Source of the DNA: a virus
DNA length: 33,557 nt
IMG/VR virus record: IMGVR_UViG_3300024262_000135
Coordinates: 1 to 33,557 of that record
Direction: 5' to 3' (one strand)
The first letter of the stretch is position 1; the number at the start of each line of letters is the position of its first letter. Under the pieces are notes generated by a model, which ran no database searches, was not told the origin of the DNA, and worked only from the letters and a program-made list of their open reading frames with translations. This document shows, one piece after another, positions 1 through 6,454 of the stretch. The position numbers and the translations under genes were made by a program.

Positions 1-438
1 AAGCAAGGGGCAACAAACAATAATGGTAATAATGGTGATAAGGGTGAAGAATGTAAAACAACACCTATTGCTCGGAGCGATTCTGGCGAATCGTCCTCGC
101 ACAACATCCCCGATGATTTGAAAGGTCTTGAACTTTACGAAGCGGATAAGAAATTATGTGCGGCGTGGCCCACGTTCAAGAAGGCGCAGGAGTTGGCCTG
201 CCCTGGGATTAATGTCGTAGCAGTAACCCGCAGGCTGCACGCTTGGGAGGTGAGCAACCCCAAAAAACGCAAGAAAAACAGGACGCGATTCTTGAGCAAC
301 AACTTTGCCAGAGAGCAGGACAGGCCGAGCAGAACGCAAGGAGAAGGATATGATAACACAAAACAGCGTAGGGGAGAAGTCGGGCGAGTGCCAACCCCAC
401 CCGGAGCGCGCTTCCGAGAGTCTGAAAAAATTGCGTGA
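1..438 (+). CDS. C-terminal part of a phage replication-initiation-like protein (5' truncated)
   Basis: Frame 1 is open from the first base to a TAA at 436-438, so the start lies outside the window. The visible 145 residues begin with a low-complexity Asn/Gly/Ser stretch. A conserved-looking block follows (about residues 38-95): a helix with LYEADKKLCAAWPTF, a PGINV turn, a helix with HAWEVSNPKKRKK, then RFLSNNFA. This pattern resembles the C-terminal region of phage replisome-organiser proteins, which precede DnaC-type loaders. The next gene is DnaC-like, which supports a replication role. The last 30 codons overlap that gene. The N-terminal DNA-binding domain is not visible, so the exact family cannot be named. 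Confidence 0.55.
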   Translation, partial: KQGATNNNGNNGDKGEECKTTPIARSDSGESSSHNIPDDLKGLELYEADKKLCAAWPTFKKAQELACPGINVVAVTRRLHAWEVSNPKKRKKNRTRFLSNNFAREQDRPSRTQGEGYDNTKQRRGEVGRVPTPPGARFRESEKIA

Positions 439-1108
439 GGCGAATATCGCATCGGCGATTGTACACTGGCGCAACGAATATGGGCGGAGCGATGCGCCAG
501 GACAACTTGAAGGCAGGATTAAAGCCTTCGGTGAAAGGACGCTCGGAGAGCAGGTTGCGGGGCTGCCGCCGCGATACACCAAGTGGCGACTTGGCGATTA
601 CCCCGAGACATGGCAGAAGCGCGCGGCTGACTTTCTGAGCAACAGGCATTGCTGGTCGCTATATCTGCACGGTCACGTCGGGACGCACAAGACGAGTTTT
701 GCGGTAGCCGTGTTTGTGGTCTGGCGGCAGTCGTTGCCGTGGAATATAAAAGACTCGTTCTTTCTTCAGCCCGCAGAAGGGCTGTTCCTGCCGCCCTATG
801 AGGTAGCGGCCGTCCTGCGGGACTTTGAGTATGGCAGGCACGCGATTGGAAAGTGGCAGGAAGCCGACCTGCTGGTGCTGGACGACCTGGGCGCAAGCCG
901 TAACACGCCGCATGTCACGGAGCAATTGCTGTATCTGTTGGAAAAGCGGTATGACTACAATCGGAAGACGATTCTGACAAGCAACTTCAACCTCGCACAA
1001 CTGGCCGAACACCTCGACCGGCGCGTGTCGTCGCGCTTGCAGGAGGGCATGTTGCTGGACTTGGGCGAGACGGATTCGAGGGCGGCGGATGAAAGGAGAA
1101 GGCGATGA
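350..1108 (+). CDS. DnaC/IstB-like AAA+ ATPase, probable helicase loader
   Basis: This 252-residue protein should act with the upstream initiator to load the replicative helicase. The ATG at 350 follows AAGGAGAAGG, and is preferred over a TTG at 305. The Walker A position is GHVGTHKT (residues 108-115). Walker B is DLLVLDD (173-179). The sensor-1-like TILTSNF is at 207-213, and RRVSSRL (224-230) resembles the arginine-finger region of DnaC/IstB ATPases. The odd feature is a histidine in place of the last glycine of the P-loop (normally GxxxxGK[ST]), with the lysine and threonine kept. The N-terminal 95 residues probably contact the initiator or helicase. The stop overlaps the next start as ATGA, so the two genes are likely translationally coupled. 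Confidence 0.8.
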   Translation: MITQNSVGEKSGECQPHPERASESLKKLREANIASAIVHWRNEYGRSDAPGQLEGRIKAFGERTLGEQVAGLPPRYTKWRLGDYPETWQKRAADFLSNRHCWSLYLHGHVGTHKTSFAVAVFVVWRQSLPWNIKDSFFLQPAEGLFLPPYEVAAVLRDFEYGRHAIGKWQEADLLVLDDLGASRNTPHVTEQLLYLLEKRYDYNRKTILTSNFNLAQLAEHLDRRVSSRLQEGMLLDLGETDSRAADERRRR

Positions 1109-1431
1109 GTGATAAGACATGCGGGACGTGCAGGTGGTACGGCGAGGAATATCTTATCGAATGCCAGAAGCAAAGCATGTCCGTAAATCCCGATGATACG
1201 CCGGAGCAGCACGATTGCGACCACTACCAGCCCTACCCGCCGCCCGAGACGGCGCGGTATCGGGCTGACAGCGCGATGCTCGACTGGATTGAGGCCAACT
1301 GCTACGTGGCGATACCGGGGCCGAAGGAAGTGGCGTGCGACCATCAAGGCGGCGTCGAGGATAAGCCCCTGCGCCCGAAAATCATAGCGGCGATGGAGAA
1401 AGGAGCGAGCGGTGATATTTGTGGGTTGTGA
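1105..1431 (+). CDS. Small cysteine-rich protein (CxxC module), unknown function
   Basis: A 108-residue protein whose ATG overlaps the previous stop (ATGA) and has GGAGAAGG upstream. It opens with CGTCRWYG (C6, C9), then a third Cys and a Cys-Asp-His pair (CDHYQP). This may be a small metal-binding module. It resembles the proteins at 5298-5510 and 30050-30418, which share a C-x2-C-x-[YHW]-[WY] opening and a later Cys before an aromatic residue. The second half carries no motif I recognise. Its 3' end overlaps the resolvase gene by 20 bases. Metal binding is inferred from cysteine spacing only. Confidence 0.7.
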   Translation: MSDKTCGTCRWYGEEYLIECQKQSMSVNPDDTPEQHDCDHYQPYPPPETARYRADSAMLDWIEANCYVAIPGPKEVACDHQGGVEDKPLRPKIIAAMEKGASGDICGL

Positions 1432-1903
1432 CCCTGGGCTGGACGGGGGGATTGCTATTCAATGCGAGGACGGCGATAAGGACAAGTGGTGGGATATGGT
1501 TAAGCCAATGCCAACGACAAGCGTGGGCAAGAAGCGCGAAATTGACGAACAGGCGATTATCGAATTCCTGGACTTTGACCACGTTGATGAGATTCTTGTC
1601 ACCATCGAGAAAGTCCATGCCATGCCGAAGCAGGGCGTGACCTCAATGTTCAACTTTGGCCTCGGCTATGGCCTACTACGAGGTATTTGCTCCGGCCTGG
1701 GCATACCGTATCAACTCGTGACCCCGCAGGCGTGGAAGAAGGTGATGCTCGCGGGATACGCGAAGGGCAGCGAGTATCAGGTTGCAAGCCACCTGTGGCC
1801 CGACGTGGATTTTAGGGCGACGGCGCGTTGCCGGAAGGCGCACAGCGGAAAGGTTGACGCGGCCCTGATATGCGAGTTTGGACGCAGGAAAGGCGGTGCG
1901 TGA
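1412..1903 (+). CDS. RuvC-like Holliday-junction resolvase
   Basis: A 163-residue protein that should cut four-way junctions in replicating or concatemeric phage DNA before packaging. The RNase H-fold acidic residues are visible. GCDPGLDGG (5-13) gives D7, VTIEKVHAMP (63-72) gives E66, and HSGKVDAALI (144-153) gives H144 and D149. The loop MPKQGVTSMFNFG between motifs matches RuvC-family proteins found in phages. The GTG start at 1412 has AAAGGAG about seven bases upstream. Length is close to bacterial RuvC (about 170 residues). It sits after the helicase-loader genes and before the HNH gene. Confidence 0.85.
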   Translation: MIFVGCDPGLDGGIAIQCEDGDKDKWWDMVKPMPTTSVGKKREIDEQAIIEFLDFDHVDEILVTIEKVHAMPKQGVTSMFNFGLGYGLLRGICSGLGIPYQLVTPQAWKKVMLAGYAKGSEYQVASHLWPDVDFRATARCRKAHSGKVDAALICEFGRRKGGA

Positions 1904-1906
1904 GGC

Positions 1907-2443
1907 ATGATAAGGGGCAGTAAGCATTCCGAAGAAACCAAACGCAAAATAGGGCTTGCGAATAAGGGCCGCAAGCACTCTGCTCGCTCAAGGCGAAACA
2001 TGAGCCTCGCGCATAAAGGTCAAATCCCCTGGAGTAAGGGCAAAAAGCCGTCTGTGGAAACAAGGCGCAAAATAAGCCTGGCAAGAAAAGGATATAAAAT
2101 GTCTCTTGCCGCAAGGCAAAGAATGAGTATTGCGCATAAGGGCCACAAGCATTGGAACTGGCTTGGCGGCATTTCCCGCGCCCCATATGCTTGGGCTTTC
2201 AACAAGGAACTCAAGGCAGAGGTTCGACGCAGAGACGGGCAGAGGTGTCAACTTTGCGGCGTGCCGCAGGCCGAGTGCCGTAGGCTTCTGGACGTGCACC
2301 ATGTTGACTATCGCAAGAAAAACTCCGACCCCGTGAATCTCACTACCCTTTGTGCCTCTTGTAATAGCAGGGTAAATGTAAATAGGGCATACTGGACAGC
2401 GTATTTTCAAGCACTCGCAATTAAGAGGGGAGGTTTGGCGTGA
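1907..2443 (+). CDS. Homing-type HNH endonuclease with NUMOD3-like repeats
   Basis: The N-terminal half (residues 6-79) holds four imperfect repeats of a unit like ETRRKISLARKG. This is the NUMOD3 type of DNA-binding repeat found in homing endonucleases. The C-terminal half is an HNH nuclease of the zinc-bound type: C114 and C117 (CQLC), HH131-132 (LDVHHVDY), then C149 and C152 (LCASCN) and N-R. It is a free-standing gene with no intron halves visible beside it. Its A+T content looks higher than its neighbours, which fits recent acquisition. Its last segment, from DPVNL onward, is closely matched by the C-terminus of the exonuclease at 32462-33526. Confidence 0.85.
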   Translation: MIRGSKHSEETKRKIGLANKGRKHSARSRRNMSLAHKGQIPWSKGKKPSVETRRKISLARKGYKMSLAARQRMSIAHKGHKHWNWLGGISRAPYAWAFNKELKAEVRRRDGQRCQLCGVPQAECRRLLDVHHVDYRKKNSDPVNLTTLCASCNSRVNVNRAYWTAYFQALAIKRGGLA

Positions 2444-2622
2444 AAAAGGCAAAAGTAAAGGCGCAGGCGATGAGCGTGGAGAAGTTTGCCGAACTTCTGC
2501 TTAGTTACGGTTTGTTATGCAAGAGTGGCAGTCCCGTTTCCAAAGAGCGCGCCGCCTGCGCTACAGCAATGATGAACGCCTACTGCGCGGCCCTTGAGGC
2601 GGCGGAAGGGGGAGAAAAATGA
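2440..2622 (+). CDS. Small hypothetical protein (60 aa)
   Basis: The GTG start overlaps the HNH stop (GTGA). The product is lysine-rich at its N-terminus and then mostly helical by appearance (MSVEKFAELLLSYGLL, then an Ala-rich helix with three cysteines). I recognise no family. It is followed by another ATGA overlap, so it belongs to a coupled chain of small genes from 2440 to 2879. Confidence 0.55.
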   Translation: MKKAKVKAQAMSVEKFAELLLSYGLLCKSGSPVSKERAACATAMMNAYCAALEAAEGGEK

Positions 2623-2879
2623 AGGTAACATTTCCGAGAAGGAAAAACTTACGGATGCTGAAAGGCGCGGAGGGCCTGCTCTTTGTGGTCATTTGCCAAT
2701 ATAGGTGTGGCGGATGGGGGTTTGCATCGTTTTGGGGACTGCCCTACGCCGCACGGGAGTACAAGGCCGCTTGCCAAATGAGGAATGCAATCGCTGAAGA
2801 TATACAGACCCGCCGGGACAGGGGAATCCCATCCTTTTGGACGCGCGAGAGGTTCGCCATTTGCAAAATACAGTTGTGA
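2619..2879 (+). CDS. Small hypothetical protein (86 aa)
   Basis: The ATG overlaps the previous stop, with GGGGGAG upstream. The sequence is basic at its start and aromatic in the middle (CGGWGFASFWGLPYAA), and its second half looks helical. No family is recognised. Coupling to the previous gene and a good ribosome site support real expression. Confidence 0.55.
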   Translation: MKVTFPRRKNLRMLKGAEGLLFVVICQYRCGGWGFASFWGLPYAAREYKAACQMRNAIAEDIQTRRDRGIPSFWTRERFAICKIQL

Positions 2880-2893
2880 GGAGGAAGGCGAAA

Positions 2894-3022
2894 ATGAAAC
2901 TTCGCGTGATGCTTGACTGGCTGTGGTGGATTGTCCAAGTTATCTGGCTTGTGCTGACGTTGCTGGCGATGGTGGCGGTTCGCGGCGTCGTCAAGGGGGC
3001 AAGGCGGCTGAGCGGAAACTGA
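2894..3022 (+). CDS. Very small single-pass membrane protein (42 aa)
   Basis: The ATG at 2894 is preceded by GAGGAGGAAGG. Alternative upstream starts would overlap the previous gene and lack a ribosome site. Residues 6-30 form one hydrophobic helix (WLWWIVQVIWLVLTLLAMVAV). It is flanked by a short basic N-terminus and a basic tail (KGARRLSGN). It could be a small membrane effector or a holin-like peptide, but it lies far from the lysis genes, so I give no function. Confidence 0.5.
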   Translation: MKLRVMLDWLWWIVQVIWLVLTLLAMVAVRGVVKGARRLSGN

Positions 3023-3041
3023 TTTGGAGGCCGTGGGATAA

Positions 3042-3233
3042 ATGAAACACCCAGAACCCATAGACCCATTGCTGTGTGTCAAGGAAGTTGCCCGCATTCT
3101 TGGCCTCAGCCGCCGCCTCGTAAGAGAACTCCTTCACACCAACCAAATCAAGCACTACCAAATCGGCCATCGCCTCCGCGTCCGGCCCGAGGACCTTGAC
3201 AAGTTTATCGCGCAGTCTCAAAAGAAGGATTAA
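3042..3233 (+). CDS. Excisionase/MerR-like helix-turn-helix DNA-binding protein
   Basis: A 63-residue protein with GGAGG upstream of its ATG. It fits the small winged-HTH excisionase-like family: LLCVKEVARILGLSRRLV (an AlphaL-type HTH opening), a second helix ELLHTNQI, then the beta-wing YQIGHRLRVRPEDLDKFI. Family members act as excisionases or as small transcription regulators. No integrase is visible in the window, so a regulator role is at least as likely. It is the last gene before the 370-base non-coding gap, whose repeats are possible binding sites (inference). Confidence 0.75.
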   Translation: MKHPEPIDPLLCVKEVARILGLSRRLVRELLHTNQIKHYQIGHRLRVRPEDLDKFIAQSQKKD

Positions 3234-3403
3234 TGCCGCAGCGGAACTCCCGCAGAACCGCCCCAGGCTTGCTCGGATTGCGCAGGACGCACGCGGCGGG
3301 ACGCAGGGGTGAAATATCACCTGAAAACGATTTGCGTCAATCCTGAGCCATCCTCGTGCTTTTTCCGGTTCAGACATACTCGCGCATCGTAGTGTGCCGG
3401 TGA

Positions 3404-3457
3404 TGCGGAAAAAATGCGGAAAGTAGCGGACATTTGCGGAAAGTAGTGTCTATTTGC
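3404..3457 (+). repeat. Short direct repeats, TGCGGAAAGTAG-type
   Basis: TGCGGAAA occurs at 3404, 3415 and 3434. The last two copies extend to TGCGGAAAGTAG, start 19 bases apart and are each followed by a TTTGCG-like start of a next unit. Spacing of about two helical turns is typical of protein-binding sites such as iterons or operators. The excisionase-like protein just upstream is one candidate binder (inference). Confidence 0.5.
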
Positions 3458-3565
3458 GCCCTGCCGACAATTTTCCTCTCGACATGTCGCCCGTCCTGGA
3501 CGATGTTAAACCCTGTGCATTACGTATCTGAGCCGTAAAACATTCCAGTATTGCTGTTGTAGTAG

Positions 3566-3574
3566 TGTTGTAAT
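3566..3574 (+). promoter_or_regulatory. Possible extended -10 promoter for the packaging operon
   Basis: TGTTGTAAT contains an extended -10 TG followed by TGTAAT (five of six matches to TATAAT). No good -35 is visible at 16-18 bases upstream. Transcription would begin near 3581, about 24 bases before the TTG start at 3605. Weak call. Confidence 0.3.
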
Positions 3575-3604
3575 GCTGTGCATACCAGTAAAGGAGCGCG
3601 GGCT

Positions 3605-3835
3605 TTGAGAGATTACGGTATCAGCCTTTGGCAACGATTCAAATACGCCGTCCGTAGCCGCGGCCTCAAAGAACACCTGCATGTATTTCGGACCGACGTC
3701 CAAAATCTGCGAACGCAGTGCGATGCAATCTGTGAAGCATATCACGCCGCCGAGAAAGAACGTGCGGCGATGAAAAAGATAATCGTTCGGCTTTGCGACG
3801 TGCTGAAGATTGAACCCGAGCAAGTGCAAAAGTAA
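3605..3835 (+). CDS. Small hypothetical protein (76 aa) with helical C-terminus
   Basis: The TTG at 3605 is chosen because AAAGGAG ends eight bases upstream. The longer frame from 3578 would place that ribosome site inside the gene. The product is basic at its N-terminus and looks helical after residue 20, with a possible coiled coil (EAYHAAEKERAAMKKII). It is the first gene of the packaging block, before the small-terminase-like gene. No family recognised. Confidence 0.6.
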   Translation: MRDYGISLWQRFKYAVRSRGLKEHLHVFRTDVQNLRTQCDAICEAYHAAEKERAAMKKIIVRLCDVLKIEPEQVQK

Positions 3836-3858
3836 TTTGGCATTGGAGTATGCTTATC

Positions 3859-4194
3859 ATGGGCAAGCCTGGTAAAGCAAATCCTGCAAACCTGAAACGT
3901 CCGGGCGGCCGTCCCAAAGGTTCGACAAATAAATACGGCAAAACCGTGCGGGACCAATTCCTTCTGGCATTTGAAGAACTCGGCGGCCTAAAGGCGTTGG
4001 TGAAGTGGGCGAGGTCGTCGCTGGTCCGCCGGTTGGAATTCTACAAACTTCTTGTGCACATCCTGCCCAAAACTGTGGAGGCAAGCGTTGAGCACACCTG
4101 GAATATCGAAGGTCTGGACTTCGGAGGGCATAGTGAACCCGAGGAAGTCTCAAAATTCTGCCAGTCTTACAGCAGCAGATTTTCTGAAAATTGA
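3859..4194 (+). CDS. terS: Probable small terminase subunit (TerS-like)
   Basis: A 111-residue protein immediately upstream of the large terminase. The N-terminus PGGRPKGSTNKYGKTVRDQF and the following FEELGGLKALVKWA and EFYKLLVHILPK match a family of short phage proteins found before large terminases. TerS subunits recognise the packaging site and regulate the motor. The ATG at 3859 is preferred over one at 3850, which lies only one base from the GGAG. The C-terminal 20 codons overlap the terminase ATPase gene in another frame. Confidence 0.65.
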   Translation: MGKPGKANPANLKRPGGRPKGSTNKYGKTVRDQFLLAFEELGGLKALVKWARSSLVRRLEFYKLLVHILPKTVEASVEHTWNIEGLDFGGHSEPEEVSKFCQSYSSRFSEN

Positions 4195-4813
4195 GCAGGA
4201 CGAGACCTGGCAGAACTACGAACGCACGCGGGTGCGCGTTGACCCCTGGTATTGGCTGACGAATTACTGCTGGACGCTTGACGAGCACGACCCTGAACGC
4301 CCGTTCAAACGATTTCCCAACCGACCGTATCTGCGGGAATTGTGCGCTTTGTGGTTTGAGCAGCCGTTGCTGGCGGTGAGCAAAAGTCGGCAGATGATGG
4401 CGACATGGTTATTCGCACTGTTGTATCTTGGCGACTGTCAATTCAGGCGTGGCCGGCTGAACTTCTTTCAGAGCAAAAAAGAGGAGGATGCTGCGGCGAT
4501 TCTTGATCGCGTTGAGGGTGCGTGGAAACGCCAGCCGCCGTGGATTCGCGTGCCGATGCACCGGACGCGGGGGCCGCACGTTATGAAATTCGCAGAGAAC
4601 GACAGCCGCTTGTGGGCGATTCCCCAGGGCGAGGACATGATACGTTCGCACACGGCAAGCGGGGTTCTGATGGACGAGGTTGCTTTTCAGGACCAGGCGG
4701 AAGGTGCATATTCGGCGGCGCAGCCGTCAATCGAGGGCGGCGGTCGCATGACGTTGCTGTCAAGTGCAAACCCCGGATGGTTTTGTGAGGGGCTTTTGGG
4801 AAATGCAGCGTAA
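4133..4813 (+). CDS. terL: Large terminase, ATPase-domain fragment
   Basis: A 226-residue protein with the packaging-motor ATPase domain only. The Walker A-like segment is KSRQMMAT (84-91), a deviant form used by many phage terminases. Walker B is GVLMDE (177-182), and the coupling motif LLSSANPG is at 208-215. The adenine-binding region lies near PFKRFPNRPYLREL. The reading frame stops six residues after WFCEG, where a normal TerL would continue into the nuclease. That nuclease is encoded separately at 5485-6450. The GTG at 4133 follows GGAGGG by five bases, and the TTG at 4052 would overlap TerS far more. With the second part the total is 547 residues, a normal TerL size. Confidence 0.85.
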   Translation: MNPRKSQNSASLTAADFLKIEQDETWQNYERTRVRVDPWYWLTNYCWTLDEHDPERPFKRFPNRPYLRELCALWFEQPLLAVSKSRQMMATWLFALLYLGDCQFRRGRLNFFQSKKEEDAAAILDRVEGAWKRQPPWIRVPMHRTRGPHVMKFAENDSRLWAIPQGEDMIRSHTASGVLMDEVAFQDQAEGAYSAAQPSIEGGGRMTLLSSANPGWFCEGLLGNAA

Positions 4814-4834
4814 ACCGAAAGGAGAGAAAAACTG

Positions 4835-5083
4835 ATGGCAAAGGCAAAGAAAGCAGTCGTAAAAAGCGCGGACAGTATGGCGGAGGTTGTTTTCAGCAAG
4901 GATGAAATGTCGGAACTCCAGCGCGACCGTGATACGATAGCCGCCGGTGGCTTGCCACACGCGGCCCGGCCCATCGTGCTGAAACTGATTGACGTGGCTG
5001 ACGCTGTGGATGCGGCAGACGGGAACGAAGCGCCCGGCGGGCATTTGAAGCAGTCGCTGGTTGGCCCGGGCTTGCCCGAATAA
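4835..5083 (+). CDS. Small hypothetical protein inserted between the terminase halves
   Basis: An 82-residue protein with AAAGGAG ten bases before its ATG. It begins with a Lys/Ala-rich stretch (MAKAKKAVVKS), has an acidic helix (FSKDEMSELQRDRDTI), and ends with a Gly/Pro-rich tail. It has no visible nuclease, intein or maturase motif, so it does not explain how the terminase was split. Its TAA overlaps the next ATG (TAATG), so the three genes of the inserted cassette form one coupled unit. Confidence 0.6.
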   Translation: MAKAKKAVVKSADSMAEVVFSKDEMSELQRDRDTIAAGGLPHAARPIVLKLIDVADAVDAADGNEAPGGHLKQSLVGPGLPE

Positions 5084-5298
5084 TGCCGACCTACGATTAT
5101 CGCTGCGCCGATTGCGGGCATGAGTTTGAGCGGTTCGAGGCGATAACTGCCAAGCCGCTCAGAACCTGCCCGCTATGCGAGGGAAAGGTGAAACGGCTCA
5201 TCGGTGCGGGCGGGGCCGTCATATTTCGCGGGAACGGGTTTTACTGCAATGATTATCCGAAGCAGCGGCGAGAACCTGAAAAAAAGGAGAGTGAATAA
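5083..5298 (+). CDS. FmdB-type zinc-ribbon protein
   Basis: A 71-residue protein opening with MPTYDYRCADCGHEFE, followed by LRTCPLCEGKVKRLIG. This is the typical two-knuckle (CxxC...CxxC) zinc ribbon of the FmdB putative regulatory family, including the usual GGAVIFRGNGFY extension. Family members are small and poorly understood, and phages often carry them near packaging or structural genes. It starts on the stop of the previous gene (TAATG) and ends on the start of the next, inside the cassette that separates the two terminase genes. Confidence 0.8.
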   Translation: MPTYDYRCADCGHEFERFEAITAKPLRTCPLCEGKVKRLIGAGGAVIFRGNGFYCNDYPKQRREPEKKESE

Positions 5299-5510
5299 TG
5301 TCTCATCAATCATGTGCGAATTGCATGTATTACTGGCCGGAGCCGAAAGCATGTCGGCGGCACGCGCCGCAGGCGATAGTCGTGCCGGTGCCTGCCAACA
5401 TCGTGGCTGCGCCGATGAATGCTTTGATACTGTGGCCGCCGTCGCGGGACGACCGGTGGTGTGGCGAATGGAAGGCGAGAGTTGATGTCGCAGCCGCAAC
5501 AGAAAATTGA
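5298..5510 (+). CDS. Small cysteine-rich protein (CxxCxYW...WCGEWK family)
   Basis: A 70-residue protein: SCANCMYYWPEPKACRRHAP at the start and DDRWCGEWK near the end. The four cysteines suggest one metal-binding module. A similar arrangement appears at 30050-30418 (CNDCEHWDG...NDWCSDWK) and more loosely at 1105-1431. It starts on the previous stop and overlaps the terminase nuclease gene by 26 bases, so translation may be coupled to it. Function unknown. Confidence 0.75.
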   Translation: MSHQSCANCMYYWPEPKACRRHAPQAIVVPVPANIVAAPMNALILWPPSRDDRWCGEWKARVDVAAATEN

Positions 5511-6450
5511 GAAGGCCAACAGCGGGTTGCGTGTCGAGCGCTTGAAAAGCGGCTTTGTTCACGTGCGCCTTCACTACTCGGCGGACCCGAGGAAGGACGC
5601 CGATTGGGTTGCGATGCAGTCGGCAAAGGTCGGCGGGGTGAATTCGTGGAAATGGCGCAAAGAGCAGGAAATAGACTGGAACGTTGCCGCCGGTCAGCGA
5701 ATATGGCCGATGCTCGACGAGGCTGTCCACGTGCAGGCGTGGCCGGGGGAGCAGTATCTGAATCCGGCCTGGACGCTGTGGCGTTCGATCGACCACGGCA
5801 TTCGTCACCCGTGCTGCTGTGCGTTTGTCGCGGTGAATGCCGAGCACACGCTTTACGTATGGGACGAGTATTACAAGACCGATTCGGTGATTGTGGAGAA
5901 TTGCCAGAACATTATCGACCGGCACAAGGGCATCGAGTTTGCAGGGAACGTTATAGACCCGTCGACGCGGCAGCGTCTTGCGGACAAGCCGTCAAGCATC
6001 TTGGAGGAATACGCGAGGCATGGGCTGGTGAGTGTGCCGGCGGATAACTCGGCAGCGGGGTATGACGCGGTGGCCCGGGGGTTGCTTTCAACCCTTGCGC
6101 GGTGGAGCATTGACAAGAACGCGGTGCACCCGAAACTTGGCGAGGCGAAGGTGAGCCGTCAAGCATTGTTCGAGTTGGCGAAGGCCCCGGCGTTATTGTT
6201 TCATCCGCGCTGCACTCGGATATTCCGCGAGATGCAGAACCTTCGGTTCAGGGACAGGCGGGGCGACCCTGCGCAACATGCGGAGCCGGAGAAGGCGGTG
6301 GACGTGGCCGACGAGGGGCCGGATGTCGTGCGATACGCGCGGCAAAGCCGCGTGGTAACATTCGTCCGTCCGAAGCCAAAGGTGGATGTGTTTGACGTGA
6401 TGGAACAACTCCAGAAACGCGGCAAGACGTTGAACAGGATAACGGGATAA
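5485..6450 (+). CDS. terL: Large terminase, nuclease-domain fragment
   Basis: A 321-residue protein that reads as the C-terminal half of a phage large terminase. FVHVRLHYSADPRKD (24-38) and WRKEQEIDW (57-65) are the usual linker after the ATPase. The RNase H-like nuclease follows: RSIDHG (D103), NVIDPS (D158), and DVADEGPDVVRYA with D280 at the typical third acidic site. The ATG at 5485 has GGAAGG nine bases upstream, giving it its own translation start. It must work with the ATPase fragment at 4133-4813 to package DNA. No catalytic position looks lost, so both halves may be functional as two subunits. Confidence 0.85.
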   Translation: MSQPQQKIEKANSGLRVERLKSGFVHVRLHYSADPRKDADWVAMQSAKVGGVNSWKWRKEQEIDWNVAAGQRIWPMLDEAVHVQAWPGEQYLNPAWTLWRSIDHGIRHPCCCAFVAVNAEHTLYVWDEYYKTDSVIVENCQNIIDRHKGIEFAGNVIDPSTRQRLADKPSSILEEYARHGLVSVPADNSAAGYDAVARGLLSTLARWSIDKNAVHPKLGEAKVSRQALFELAKAPALLFHPRCTRIFREMQNLRFRDRRGDPAQHAEPEKAVDVADEGPDVVRYARQSRVVTFVRPKPKVDVFDVMEQLQKRGKTLNRITG

Positions 6451-6454
6451 CATA

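Larger units (their letters stand above)
3234..3604 (+). other. Non-coding gap between early and packaging genes
   Basis: No convincing gene on either strand; the minus-strand frames here are shadows without ribosome sites. It holds short direct repeats (3404-3457), a perfect ten-base palindrome cGACATGTCg at 3480-3489, and a possible extended -10 promoter near 3566. It separates the replication genes from the packaging and structural genes. That is a natural place for late-gene control, an origin or a packaging start site, and the sequence does not decide between these. Confidence 0.6.

Noticed and set aside
4814-5484. A group I/II intron or intein as the cause of the split terminase
   Set aside because: The insert holds three ordinary small genes with their own ribosome sites. 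No endonuclease, maturase, splicing junction residues or intron core were seen, and the second half has its own start.
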